This document shows, one piece after another, positions 21,247-33,632 of a DNA stretch of 64,000 nucleotides. A program made the position numbers and the translations under genes. The notes below the pieces were generated by a model. The model did no database searches. It had not been told where the DNA came from and was given only the letters and a program-made list of their open reading frames with translations. The stretch is from Cantharellus purpuraceus. Lineage: Eukaryota; Basidiomycota; Agaricomycetes; Cantharellales; Hydnaceae. Position 1 is the first letter of the stretch, and every line of letters begins with the position of its first letter. Location of the stretch: positions 310,001-374,000 of the forward strand of contig JALBUN010000020.1 in assembly GCA_025174535.1 (NCBI GenBank), written 5' to 3'.

Positions 21247-22929
21247 GGTTGAAAGTGTTGGGAATGGCTACCAGCTCGACTTTCTGCGGAGTTGGATAAG
21301 GGGCAACTACAGAAGGCCTCCCGAGTCAGAGTCATGAGTGGAAGTTCCGAGCTTCCTTAGGATGGGCGCTGTGGCGGGTGACGGATGTCATCTGAGTCGT
21401 CCTGGAATAGATGAAGGCTCACTCGGGTGCAAGCGGCGGTGTCACTTGGCACCAAGCGCTGGAGTCCGCATAAGGCTCAGAGGCAAAGATTAGGATGAGT
21501 GTGAATCCTTGAGTCACGAGACGCATGAATATCAGGTCACTTGCACCCTTCACGATGATCCGGGGCTCGTTGTCTTGCACAGCGTGAACACACTTCTGCA
21601 AGCAAGAGATTAGGTTCTGTCATGGTGCAATGCTTAGATATCCAATCTTGGAGGATGGGCAGAAAGACAAGCAGTCCTGAGGAGGATCCTGAAAAATGTA
21701 TCTTCTGATAGTCACGTCAATGAGCATGTCTCTCCAGCGCCCGAAAGTCCCCAGCGCCCGAAAGTCCCCAGCGCCCGAAAGACCGTCATGGGCTACTGGC
21801 AACATCAATAGATATTTTCATAGATCATTACTGATACGATAGACCGATGCGCGGGGTGGTCAAATTTAATAGAGGACCCTTCAACTCACCCTTTAACTCT
21901 AAATTGCCATCTGTCAAGGGATGCGGTACAATATGAACAGAATACAAGGTGGCTGGCATCTCCAATTTCTCGAAGCAAGGAAGTAACACCGGCGTTGGAT
22001 TGTTGATAATTCGGTCGATGGAGCGCCTGAGGACAAATGTAGGAGTTGGGCCCCCTTAGAGAAGCAAAGGAAAGTGTGGTTGAGCTGCTCCTTATTTCCT
22101 TGTTTATAGGAGCTCGTCTACGTCAAATTGGAATAAGCCCTAAGCAGCATAATAAGGTATGGAAAATCTATACCAAACTTGTACAAACGCATCTCAGTAC
22201 CTCCAGAAGCATTTGTGCTTGCATCGAAGTATTGATTCTGTGAACATAATCACACAAATATACGAGTTCTTGTATAAGGGAATCCTAGATTCACATGAAT
22301 TTTAGAACCATATATATTTGATGCCCAACACCTAATGAAGAAAGAATTTCCACCTAATGCTAACCTTAAGTGAGCTTGAATATAAAGCGGGTACGTACTC
22401 GGGCATGCGACCATCTAAGAATAGGCCATTGTAAGTCCAAGTGAAACAATCGCCTTGTAATAAACATACTATAAATCGACAGCAGCCAGCACTATAGGCC
22501 ATATACGTCTAGTCAGATTCGCTTCGCAGGCAAGCCGCTGGAGCCTGGAGTATTTACAAGCTTCAACAACATTTGAGTTCCCAGAGGCGTGCTTCAGGCA
22601 AGATTATGTGTGCCACGGTTGGTAAGGAAGCAAATTTTCAAGTCGTCTCCATCGGAGCCCATGGGCGTCGGCTCACGGTGAGCCACAGGTTTATATTCGG
22701 ATTTGTGACATGTTCGTACGACTGTGTGACTTTCTTTCCTTGCTCTCATTCTCATTCGGAACTTGTCCAGAATGCGAGCTCGTTGGCCTCAAGGTCAAAT
22801 TTGTATACTTTAGCTGGCCGCGCACAAACTATGGTTTTCTATGCAATTGCTAGCGCTGATATAAGATGCGCTGGTCGTGCGAGAGCGTGCCATTTTTTGC
22901 TGATTTGTTGTATGGGAAGTTATATATAG
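21247..22929 (-). other. Host region with possible gene remnant, unresolved
   Basis: A minus-strand open stretch at 21,601-21,419 (60 residues, ending in a stop) looks like a last exon of a gene lying to the right. I cannot build the rest. A 17-bp unit (CCCCAGCGCCCGAAAGT) is repeated about three times at 21,735-21,782. Parts of 21,260-21,840 resemble 24,030-24,480, so the upstream region of the two kinase-family genes seems duplicated. No other supported feature. Confidence 0.3.
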
Positions 22930-24022
22930 CACGCTCTCTGTCTGCCACTGACCCTCTCGGTAGAATGCCCGTGTCTTCTAGGATGGACCACCTATATACA
23001 GCCGTCAACAGCGAGACGTAGAAACTGTTTTGAGACGGCCTTCTCATGGCCCAACTCGCCAATTCTTTCCACTGGCTGAAGCAGGGTGTAGGGGTTAGTA
23101 GAATGGGCTAACATTCTTATGTTGCGGCGATCGTCACATCGGAAGTTCACGTTGGAAATTCTGGACGAGTAGCCAGATTTGTACAGCTGGGGATACCGTG
23201 CTCTTTAAGATTGAATAGGATGTATAGTTCTCAGTCTTAGCAAGCAAGACCTTTATCGCGACCTGCATACCCTTTCGTTACGGTGTGCTACAAAACAGTG
23301 CAATAAATACTCACAGTGACTTCTCCGGTGTCAGTCACACATGCACCTTCCTTGCATATATCCGAGTATACGCTTCTTGCGAAGGCTGTATAAGGCGCTC
23401 AGTCATGACCACAGCCTTCGAGATATCTATACCCGCCTTCAAGGAAAGTCGTACGTCCCTGCTTGCCCATCAGATAGACGAAAGGTGGAACAGTGTGATG
23501 AGGTATGAGTGGATATATTTGTGAATTTTATGGCCATGTTGTCATTAAAGAATTGAAGACTTCGTAAGCATTGCCGCCAACCCGAGGGTTACCGTGATGA
23601 TGAGAGATGGTGCTCCTCTGCAAGGAATGTTGTCGATCCCCAGTACAGGCGGTATAGCACGCATTTTTACGCCTATAATGATCGTCTGTATCATTTCCAA
23701 ATTCAGAAATACCAAGCATCCTGGACTGACTTTGACAAAGCCGTCAAAATATCTCCTGACAAGAGACTTCCGGCTAGCGAAATCATCCACGACAGTCAAA
23801 ACTGCTCCTAGATCTCGTCACTGCATGGAAATCCCTGAACAAATTTCGAAATACGTGGATAGATCAGGAGACGTACCTTTGGAAAGTCATCCCAGTGACT
23901 TTGGTTTCAGGTGTAGCACTGACCGGCTGTAGATCCCGGCCAGTTGTATTTGGGTAGACCATTCTTGCTGTTCAACTGCCGTCCTTGTTACAGTGATGGC
24001 CCGGTCGATGACATTAGGCATG
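22930..24022 (-). pseudogene. Truncated kinase-family paralog (ENTH-like start, module, kinase N-lobe)
   Basis: Begins MPNVIDRAIT.. at 24,022 and goes almost at once into the exon end MTFQR. The helical module (VVDDFASRKSLVRRYFDGF near 23,770; GVKMRAIPPVLGI near 23,665) and an FARSVYSD segment follow, then a GT..AG intron and the kinase lysine motif VAIKVL near 23,260. The order and intron position match the gene at 28,378-30,859. After a degraded counterpart of its NLQREFLNWQ..HKNVSPFYG exon (near 23,080) the similarity stops. The catalytic loop, DFG and C-lobe are absent, so it cannot be an active kinase. A TAG stands in the module exon in the most obvious frame. Probably a decayed tandem copy. 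Confidence 0.5.
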
Positions 24023-25488
24023 ATTGAAAGTGTCATAAATGTTGAGTTTTAACAGCTCTACTTTCTGTAGAGTAGGAGAAGGGGTTAATGTGAATGGTTC
24101 TGAGAGGTATGAGGGAAGATATATGTGGGCGAGGGGTAGTTCCGTAAGGGCTTCCTTTGTTCAAGCAGATTTGTGGGTAGCTGTGACATCCATGCCCTGG
24201 AATAAAAAGGAAGCATTACAGGGTTCACGCGGCGGTGTCGCATAAGGGTCCTTCATTGGCACAAAGGTTGGAATGCATATGAATTTCGGACCAACAATAC
24301 TACCGTGACCTACCCATCAGGCGCGGCAAAACGATGAGAGAGATAGCTTCTCTCAGATTGGCTCTCAAGACTCAGAGTGGTGATGCTGAGATACCTTACA
24401 TAATCCTGGTGGGCAAAGAGAAAATCTGCAGACTCACGAAGGCCTATGAAGGGACGTCACTAGGCGGAAGTTGGCTCTCCAAAGGTCTATAATTGACCAC
24501 CTGTCAGAGTATCTTACTACACGCCACACAGACTGAACAGAATACAAAGGAAGCCCGCACTGCCAATTCCTTGAAGCAAAGCCACATGCTCAAAGCTTAC
24601 TGCAATGATTGAGAATTCAGGACAATGGAACACATTCTAGTATACAAGTTCTACGATAGAACCGCTCATGTAGGTTCTCTTGAAAGGAGCTCGTCGACCT
24701 TTAGGCTAACCAAAACGATACCCTTAAAGCGTTATCAATACTACTTGAATGGAATGCGTGATTCTTCGTTTGGGAAGGCCAAGGGTATCGGTAGAACTAC
24801 TTGTAGCACTGAGTGAGTTAGAACTCGCGTTAGTCATTTCATACCCGCTTTTATTTTCCGCTCACATCCAAACAGGGCGGGACCGACTTATCTATTCTTT
24901 TTCTCTTTCAGGCCGGCTTTATATACTGTAAAGGATATGCATCAGTTGGCTATCGGGTTTCTCGCACCTTCAGGTTTGCATCTTGCTCATGGATTGGACA
25001 TTGATAGACCAGGCACTGCGGGCCTCAGAAACATCTGATTGTACTCATTGCTAAGGATACCTGGTTGAAGGTTGACTGGTCAGAATTACGTTCGGGACTC
25101 ACAGGTAATTCAATTTTGGTCAATGTAAGCATCTTCCGAGTGATGTGTCACCTAGGGGAGTGCGGCCGATGTGCACGACAAAGACCAGAATACTACTGCA
25201 AAGTCCTCTCTGGTCGGAGCTAGTTCAACCAAAACATGCTATGTCGCCTATGTGCACGAATTAAGTCCTCTGAAGGAACGTTCTCAATACTCAACGTTCA
25301 TATGCACGGAATACACCAGAAATACAGCTTGCAACGAGTAGGAAGAACGAAATGATGACAAAATAGGTGGTACTATATCGCAAATAATTAAACGCACACG
25401 TGGCAAATATGGCGTGTTTTGGTATCGAATTCATTGGAGTCCATAACTACCCTTTCTCCATCCTATACCTCGTTCTGCCTTGAGACTA
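24023..25488. other. Host intergenic sequence, no gene seen
   Basis: It holds only short, unsupported ORFs. The first 450 bases resemble the region upstream of the 21,246 start (duplicated promoter block). Confidence 0.35.
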
Positions 25489-26400
25489 TTAAACCTTAGT
25501 CCCGGGCCTCCACCTCTCATTTCTGGTATACCTTCCGCAGCTTCCAATTGTACCAGCACAGAACGCAAGGAACAGTGAGATCAGAGCGCCGAGTGTAAGC
25601 CATATCGCATTGCCGTATTGAACTCTGACGACGTCGAAACCTTGGGATATCTCTGAAGCATCAGAGCGGATGCGGTTGCGAGCAAGAGTAAAGAGGACCT
25701 ATGGGGTAAGGGAGAATAGATGATCATTGGACAAGGAATGAACAGCAATCGCGGAGATACACACCATATCGATCACCCAGGCAGCAAGTGTTATGATCGT
25801 AGCCAGAGTTGCAGAGAGCGTCATAAATATCGTTCCCGCTCTCGAGTATGCGGCCCCACACATGCCAAATAGGACAGCGAGTGCAGAGAGGCCTCCGGCT
25901 GGGATTAACTTAAGACAGGGAAAAAAGAAATGAAAGACTAAATATCACCGATAGGATGGAGAATAAGAACGAATGTGAGTTTGCGTATTAATCCTTCATC
26001 AAAAGTGGTATTTCTGCACGTCAAAATAACGACATCAATCTTCCGAGTCATCTGTCGGGAGGGCATAGACTCACGGCAAACCAAAAAGGGCTGGGTCGAT
26101 TGCATACCCTACGCTGTGCCCAGAATCTGTGTACCCGAAAACTCCAAAGTGAATGGTTCGTCCAGTGGTGGTGACATCGAGGAAGGATATTTTATCCCAT
26201 GTCGGTGATGAGACCTGAAATACATTTGAGTTGTTAGATGTTGCGGAGCACAGGCGGCAGTTACGTTACGTACAGAGACCTAAGACACGTAGAAGCCAGA
26301 TCAGATTTTGCGGTGGTGATCATGAAACTAAACGTACAAATACGAGAAGGACCATGGCTGCGAAACATAGCAGCAGGCTGGGGACTGCAGGAGAGGACAT
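25489..26400 (-). CDS. SUR7/PalI-family four-TM membrane protein
   Basis: Five exons on the minus strand: 26400-26338, 26214-26075, 26013-25949, 25898-25765 and 25698-25489. All introns are GT..AG (123, 61, 50 and 66 nt) and phases agree, giving 203 residues. The first membrane helix follows the start (MSSPAVPSLLLCFAAMVLLV). Next is an extracellular loop with W in SPTWDKISFLDV, then three more helices (FVLILHPIAGGLSALAV; GTIFMTLSATLATIITLAAW; GNAIWLTLGALISLFLAFCA). This layout, with LHPIAxGL and the short R/K-rich loop before YGNAIWLTL, is typical of fungal SUR7/PalI (Rim9) proteins of the plasma membrane. PalI/Rim9 act in ambient pH sensing and Sur7 in eisosome domains; which subfamily is unclear. 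The gene looks intact. Confidence 0.8.
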
Positions 26401-28377
26401 TTCCTTTCAACTTGTCAGGTAGATTCTATAGTAAAACCTGGACACTTGGGGAGAAGGGGGGAGATGGAGAGTGGAGATCCTAAACCTCGCCTCCATTGCC
26501 AGTTTTTGTACATGAGGCTGGAGCAGTGACGTAACGGTGCGGATCTCCAGACGCTTGTCTCGTGTAGGGGACATCACGTGACATAAATGTATGAAATGCT
26601 GAAGGCGGTTGTGTGAACTGTGGACTGCGCACCATTAGCATGCTATCAACGGTTTGAGGCAATACTGGTGAATGTTTTTCCGTGTCTGTCGTTTCGAACC
26701 TCTAACAGATAACACAGATCTCACTCTCAGATGCACTAGCTTTACATTCCAATTTGTTTGATCAAGTTATGTCTCGCAAATGTCCCGACCAAGGCATTCT
26801 TCTTGAACCAACTTGGCCGGCAGAACTTTATGGGATCTTGGATTGACTCTTGGCATGCAGGAACAAGATATGGAAACCGGTGAAAGAAGCTAGCTTATAG
26901 TAAGCTATTTGTATTAGTCCGCACTGCTTCTGCGTCGGTTTGAGACAGCCGAAGGACAAAAATTGCATTCATCTGTGATGTTACTCTTAAAGGTCGCCTC
27001 TCTTCTTCAAGTAGGCAGTATGGCAGTTTGTATATCAGGGTGGACGTTCAGGTGATTGCTAGAATTTCAAGAGTGGTGTAGCGTTTAGCATAAAATTCCT
27101 AACTTGATTATCTTCTGTGCATCGCGGATATACGGGAGACTTGGAACGGACGTGTGAGTCTGAGACCGTGACGGAAGGGGTGATGCGCTCAGATGATTCA
27201 AACAGTTTCGAATGATGATTTGCACCGGAGGAATAGGGATCGCCTGCCGCCTCATGTTGCATTGCCTTGCGTCGAACATATGCAGGCGCAGTTGGAAAGG
27301 CTTATGATGGGCGTAGATCCCCTTTACCTCTCATTGACGCAGAGAGCACAGCCTCAAGACCTCGGGCTCAGCCAGGGGACCAACTTTCGTGATGAAGAGA
27401 ATGATCGAGAATGGCCACACTCTGTCTGAGAAGGTGTCCCTGTCCCTGTCCATGTCTGGATAGCTAGCTATAAACTCAAACATCAGCAAAGAAACATCAA
27501 ATACTCATATTTCAAGCTGGTTAGTCAGTTCCTATGGCCATAGAACTCGCATACCACTTACAAGCGTCTGTGGTTCCCCTGAGTTTAAGGATGAGAGCGA
27601 AGAAGTTGATTCGCGATTGACATGATATGATATCAGAGGGTCAGCCCCTGAGGCCTAAGGGACGCCAAGGTCCCAAACCATGAGACACTTTCTGAGGTAC
27701 ATATAGGTCCTTCTGGAGAATCTACGATTAGTGGCCTCTCATTCGTATTTAGCTTGCATGTCAACCGAGTAGCACGGCAGGTTTGCTGTTTCTGAATTAC
27801 TGACCGTCTGGCAAAGCTCGCGAAATATGTCGAATACCATGCTCTTGCACCAGCTGTGACGGCAACTTGAAGTCACCTTTTCCATCGCTCAATCTACATC
27901 TCAGGGTTGCTGCTGACTCCAAGTATGGTACAGTTCTGCCTAGTGCATGTGTGTGATCTGCTGTTTTGTTATCTATGGTACGCGAGGCATGTGCATTGAT
28001 TTTGGAATGCGGTACCGTAAGTGGTCTTTACGCAGTGCGGTCACTACCGAAGTCTGTGAGGAGATTGAGGCCCCGTGACTCGCCCGTGGCACGTCCAGTC
28101 ATCGGCCTATCTAGCGTCAGCCGTCGGATGCCTATTTGGGACCCGGGGCGCTTATGTGCTTGGCCAAACTTGAACAATATCTATAGCCAGCATGATCTTC
28201 AGTGTCCTTTGACAGATAGCCACCCATTACTCTTCTTCGAAGGAGCGCCGATATGTCATGTCCATGGCGAGTCTCTGTCACGGTATTCGCGTTCTCCGCG
28301 GTCGCCCACCGGCCCGTGGCACTAGTATAACTGCCTCATCCGCCGGTTCTGGTGGGACCCCTCTCTTTCAGAATACT
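26401..28377. other. Host intergenic sequence, no gene resolved
   Basis: Short ORFs only. A 78-residue + strand ORF (27,193-27,429) and a 119-residue ORF (27,966-28,325) have no recognised domain, and I could not connect them with introns to larger genes. Confidence 0.35.
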
Positions 28378-30859
28378 ATGTTCACCGATATAGAATCCGT
28401 CAAGGCGGTCGTAAATGCTGCAATAGACGCAGAAAAGCCGCCCCGCCCCTCTCAACTATCCGACATATGCAGGCTAACGTATTTTAAGTACTGCTCGGTC
28501 ATTCTTATCTTGACCGAACTGCGAATACTGACCTCTTTGTATTCAGTGATGCTCGACAAGAAGTACAGAGGATGGTTGATCGAAGGTTAAAGCATCCATA
28601 TAAATATAACCCTCTGGTTGTCCTGCATGTAAGTGGAGTTATCTCTCCGCCTAGAAACAATTCACGGGTTAAACTCGCGTTTATAGATTCTCATCCTAGT
28701 GCAATATTGTCTGTTGCATGCCTCGTCAGATTTCATACATTTCTGCATTGCGCAAGCAAAATTCGTGAGCATGCTGGTACAATATGAGGATGTAGGGACT
28801 CCAGTGGCAAAAGAGATTGCGGGCTATGCACGCCTGCTCTCCAAGGCCCTAAGTCAACCCACTGAACCATCCAACACCACCAAAACGGTCTCAGCACCTA
28901 AGGTCGTTGCGTTTCCAAATCCCTTGACCGTGGCGACGAAACAGGAAGAAAATGCTCCAGCACCTTGGCAGATTCCTTTGATTCAAGGCCCGCCAAAAAA
29001 GGAAGATATTAGTGTCGTACCGTGAGTGGAGTTGGAAAATCGTATAGCATGCATCGGTATCGACAACCACTGCTAGAGATATCCAGATTAAGTTGCTCCC
29101 TGCTCCGGACCTCACCCCCCACCCTGTCCCGGACCCTCCTCCGGCCCCGGCCGCGTCAGTACTTCTCATGGAGAAAGAAAGTGTCGCCATGATGACCTTT
29201 CAGAGGTGAATCTCCTAGTCTATTACTCATATCAGATTTTGATGGAATGATTTCTATGTAGAGATAGAAAAGGCTTGGTGGCCGTCCTGTCAGCCGTGGA
29301 TGATCTCGCGAATCGGAAGTCTTCTATCAGGAGGCATCCTGACGACCTTATCAAAGTAGGTTCAGGTTGTCTGCTAGTTCCGAACTCAATATAGATAGTC
29401 ATGATAGGCGCTGAAATGCGTGCTGTACTGCCTATATTGGGGTTCGACACCATTCCTAGCGCAATGCAAAGGGAAACAGACCATCTTCGACCTTCTCTAC
29501 CTGTACCATCATAGCCACCAAGTCCGCGGGCATGCTTATGAAGTCTTCAACTTCCTCAAGGACCCAAAGCAAAACGAGATAGAAAAATATCCACTGGTCC
29601 ATTATCAGAATGTTTCGCCTTCCATTCAGCGAGCAATCCTCGGGGCACGCGGCGTTCCTTTGGAGTCGAATATAGATATTTCGAAGGCTGTGATCATAAC
29701 TGAACGTGAACCCTTCGCAAGAAGTGTATACTCAGATTTATGGGGAGGTGCACATCGGACTAAAACTGGAGAACTCCCTGTGAGTGATTGTTGTGCTTGT
29801 ATATATCATACATTAGTGAAAACAAATTCAGGTTGCGATAAAGGTCTTGCGGACACTGAGAAATGTATATCCTAATCAACTGTCAAGAGTACGATCTGTT
29901 CAGTTCGTCCAGCTGTATCGCTTTAACCATTCTTACAGAACCTCCAACGAGAGTTTCTGAACTGGCAATCGCTTCAGCACAAGAATGTCAGCCCTTTCTA
30001 TGGAGTGTTTGTGGATGATCTTGCTGTAGGGCTGGTATGGCCCTTATACCGGAACGGAAATGTGGTGAATTACTACTCTGAAACCGATCAGGCCGTCAGT
30101 CTTTTGGCCTTGGTACGTAATTAAATCACAAGTTGTGCCTTCGAGTGTAACGTTGTCTCAAGCTTCGAGGAATTGCTGATGGCGTGCTCTATCTCCACGC
30201 TAAAGGGATTGTTCATGGAAATATCAAATGCGTCAGTCATTCATTGATAGCTACGACGTTGTCTTATCACCCAATGTCTGCAGAGCAATGTAATGGTCAG
30301 CGACGAAGGAACGCCAAGGCTCATCGATTTTGGCTTATTTAGGGTGTCCAACGACGATGCGGGACCAACAGGATATAATGCTGCAAGCCTTGGCTCTTCC
30401 CTCCGCTGGTCAGCGCCTGAGATTTTGATCGGCGACTCGCCCGTAACCTCTAGAAGTGAGAAAAGCGACGTCTACGCCTTAGCCAGCACCTGCATCGAGG
30501 TAGGCACCGTCGTTATTATGTTTTCGATTTTGTGACGTATAGTCCCGATGTCGAAGTTAACCACCCTTGAGGTTCCTTACCGAGGGCTCAGCGATGAGCA
30601 AGTATTGAGTCACGTTGCAATTAAAGGAAAATTTCCCCCAAGACCTTCACCACTAAGGGTTGAATACCTCATTAACGACATGTTTTGGCGCTTCTTGACA
30701 AGTTGCTGGAGCGTTCGACCAATGGATCGACCGAACATCGTTGCAATGCGACGAAAGCTCGATGAGATCACTGAAGATGTTCCAATACACCCCGATTTAA
30801 CAAGAAAAAAGACGCGTTTAAGATGGCCGGGCTGGAAAAATAGGAAACTACAGGGTTAA
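28378..30859 (+). CDS. Protein kinase-like protein with ENTH/VHS-like N-terminus (HGN catalytic loop)
   Basis: ATG at 28,378. Exons: 28378-28487, 28547-28628, 28687-29021, 29077-29205, 29262-29355, 29395-29779, 29832-29888, 29939-30112, 30163-30231, 30284-30499 and 30557-30859, all with GT..AG introns. Domains in order: a helical ENTH/VHS-like region (LVQYCLLHASSDFIHFC near 28,700), a Pro-rich linker, a helical module (AVLSAVDDLANRKSSIRRH, near 29,300), then a kinase: VAIKVLR with the lysine (29,832), catalytic loop HGNIK instead of HRDxK (30,215), IDFGL (30,325), SAPE (30,415). The basic tail ends KKTRLRWPGWKNRKLQG. The loop Asp is replaced by Asn, so phosphotransfer is doubtful. Within exon six (29,440-29,520) the conserved frame shifts by one and no clean intron fits; this may be an unseen intron or a frameshift. 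Confidence 0.65.
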
Positions 30860-31470
30860 ACGACGCTCGCCAAGATGTGCAATTTTGGAAATGGCGCCTC
30901 AAGATTTTCACCAATGTTAGACTCTTCCAGTGCCATATTTCTGGCTCCCAATTTTGACGAGCTGCTAGAGCATTCTCATCGACCATCCTAACATTCAGTG
31001 CAACAGAAACTATCAATGAAAATCTTCCCGTGGAGGCCATTGTGACAAAATGACGCGTTATCCCGGCCTATTGATAGTAACAGCCCATTGAAGAACACCC
31101 AAGGAAGAGTAATTTGACGACTCGTTCATTGACCCTGTAATTTTGCTATTTCGCCTGTTATGCATTGGCCCGATATGCGTCCGTGAACAGCTTTTAACAT
31201 CCGTACGCCCAAAGTCTGCAGCGTTGACTAGTGATGGAGTCGATTCAGTGGGACATGTGTGTCATGCTTATAGTGCGTTTGATTCACATCAGTGGGGGGC
31301 ACGCGGATGTCAAGAAAACGGGCTTTGGAAGACATTCCCTCTAGACATACAGGCTATCGGTCGTGACAAGGTGTCGGGCAAACTCGAGGAAATATAAACA
31401 TTATGGGCGAAGATTACCGCCATCACGGTTTACCTATATATCTGAAATATAATAGACTCACATCGCTTTC
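30860..31470. other. Host intergenic sequence, no gene seen
   Basis: Lies between the kinase stop and the 3' end of the next minus-strand gene. No supported ORF. Confidence 0.4.
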
Positions 31471-33046
31471 TCAAAAATTTCGGTAGGTAAGCACCAAAGA
31501 CCAGACAGAACAGATCGTTTGGATAACCGTCATGATACCAAATGGTATGGCGAGAATAGCTCCATAAAATATAAGGCGTTGAATGTCACTTTGTTTATTG
31601 AGATCCCTGGTGAAAGAGTTCCACCAACGCTTTCGGGACTTGATTTCATTTTGCAGTGTAACCACTCTTTGTGAGAGTAGCTATGAAATAACTCGGTATT
31701 GGCACTGACTTCGGAGAGCCAGAGTTAGAATACCTACTTTCACAGCACCTTTTCGACTATCCATTAACACGCGGAATGAGGCATGCTCTAAGCCATTCAT
31801 TGGCTCCATAATGATACGGTACGGGGTAGGGTCAAGAGCATCTCGATAATTGCCGATCAGCTCATGATACGAGCTCAAAATCTCATCACCCAAAGATTGA
31901 ATTCCCAGTGCCCTGAAGTGTGGTGAAATCACAGTAAGCAAAATGGCACGGAGGGATCACACGACCTGACGCTTACACAGCAACTTTGTTCCTTTGAAAA
32001 TCGCGGAGCATATCCAGATTGGAAGAATCAACCCGAAGCACTTTGACCGTTCCGTCTCGAAGCTCGAGATGTTCGTAAGGGTATTCTGTGGGTTGGATTC
32101 TAAGATCTACAGCCATCAATTTTTCCAAAGAAAATCCAATGCGTGTGGGACTGCGACGTCCAACGGCTCCGAAGAACGTGTCGGCCATGACGGCGAATGT
32201 AGGATTGAAATGCTTGGGCACACCCTGGAAGCCGAGAGCCATATAAATCATTCTCCAGGTGCGTTGCCACTAGTAGACTGTTAGTTTCATTCAACACAGG
32301 TCTACTGAATTATTAACCTCTTCTGCTGAATCCGAGAGTGGCCAGTCATCACCCCTAAGGTTCTCTTCAGCCAGCGCAAGGAAATCGGTAACTTTCTGAT
32401 GGTCTCCGCCACTCTCTAGAAATTTGGTCAAGCAATCGACCTGATTAAGGTACATCTCGGCAGTCATATTCGGGTAGAGCAGTGTATGGGAATAAAAGAG
32501 AAGAGCGACATTCTGGGGGAGTTCCAGTCGCCCATCTTCATAGAGGATGCTGAGCAGACGGTTATGAGCCGCCTTAGGGAAAGCCTCATCGTACATCTGC
32601 ATGAATGTCTCGCTGTCGATGCGTGCATCTGGGTGGTCCATGTCGGGAGATACGAGGTATGCTACAGTGAGAGGTCGCTGGCAAGCACCGCACAAATCGT
32701 CCGAAATATATACTGATTATGTGCTTGGGCGAGGAATAGCCTTCATCGATATGAATGGCACCCCTCCTGGCACTGCCCTGGACGCGCCATCATAAAGCAT
32801 GAGGTTGAATTGTATGTCCGATGCATGTGACGCTCGGCCATTGGCAGTGCTGTAAAGCAGAGAAATCAATCTCTTTAGAAGCTCATTTTTTGTATTCAGA
32901 ATCAACGGACCAGCTTGCGTACAGGAAGACTTTAGTAACATTGTGCGCTTGGAACGAATAGCCTTCAGTGATATGAATCTATAGCATCCTACAAAAGCAA
33001 TGGAAATGGCAGTGTTGCGCAACACGCCAGAGATTGCATGAAACAC
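31471..33046 (-). pseudogene. Uncharacterised membrane-anchored fungal protein gene, with in-frame stops
   Basis: Minus-strand coding segments in a consistent order, separated by short probable introns: 33,046-32,717 (ending LMLYDGASRAVPGGVP..), 32,695-32,320 (VAYLVSPDMDHPDARIDS, ALLFYSHTLLYPNMTAEMYL), 32,250-31,975 (HFNPTFAVMADTFFGAVGRR) and 31,940-31,471. The C-terminus has a single hydrophobic helix (LIFYGAILAIPFGIMTVIQT). The arrangement is that of a C-terminally anchored protein; I do not know its function and name no family. A TAG at 31,681-31,683 lies in frame between two otherwise continuous coding parts, and a TAA closes the first segment at 32,717-32,719. These suggest loss of function unless introns remove them. 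Confidence 0.5.
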
Positions 33047-33632
33047 TGCTTGGGCGAAAAGTTTATCTCTGACGCGAGAGGCTGTGCATCCAATGCGTTT
33101 AGAAGTAGGGATTCAGGTCTCAGGCCTCAGGCACAGGCGCCGGCCTCAACCGTGTAGATACGTCCTGGACCCCGTGTTCCTGCTAGAAATGTGCTAGGTA
33201 GATACTACGCGGAAGTTAGTCACAGCATCACACCAAGTCTCGACATGCAGAACTCCTTTCGCCATGGTCGATGGCGATATAAGGGCATGGCCACCTGCCT
33301 CATTAGAAAAACATAGGACACAGCATGGTGGTCTTTAGATTCAATTGCTCAATCCACACTTTCCTGCAATCTACCACATCGCGTGTGTCAATTAAGATGT
33401 CCCTGGCTGTTTCCTGCATGGACCTGAATTGTGTTAAGAAAATGCTATCGCTCGACTGAGGTACTGTAGTTTAATCGGAGCTTTTTCTATTTTAGTCGGA
33501 GCAGAAAGACGGAATGTAGTTTTACCAGTTGTTTCAAAAAACCGTCACTTCGCCCATGTTCCTTTTGACTACAGTTTATGGGCCCCGCGCCCTCAAACTG
33601 ATGGAGAATAACTCGAAATGATTATTGATTAA
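33047..33632. other. Host/TE boundary sequence, no gene seen
   Basis: No supported ORF, and no recognisable copia LTR before the gag start at 33,633. Confidence 0.35.

Noticed and set aside
21735..21782. Short 17-bp repeats as a CRISPR-like array
   Set aside because: Three directly adjoining units without spacers, in a fungal nuclear context; a small tandem repeat only.
22573..22929. 118-residue + strand ORF as a host gene
   Set aside because: No recognisable domain, and it overlaps the tail of the kinase paralog region on the other strand.
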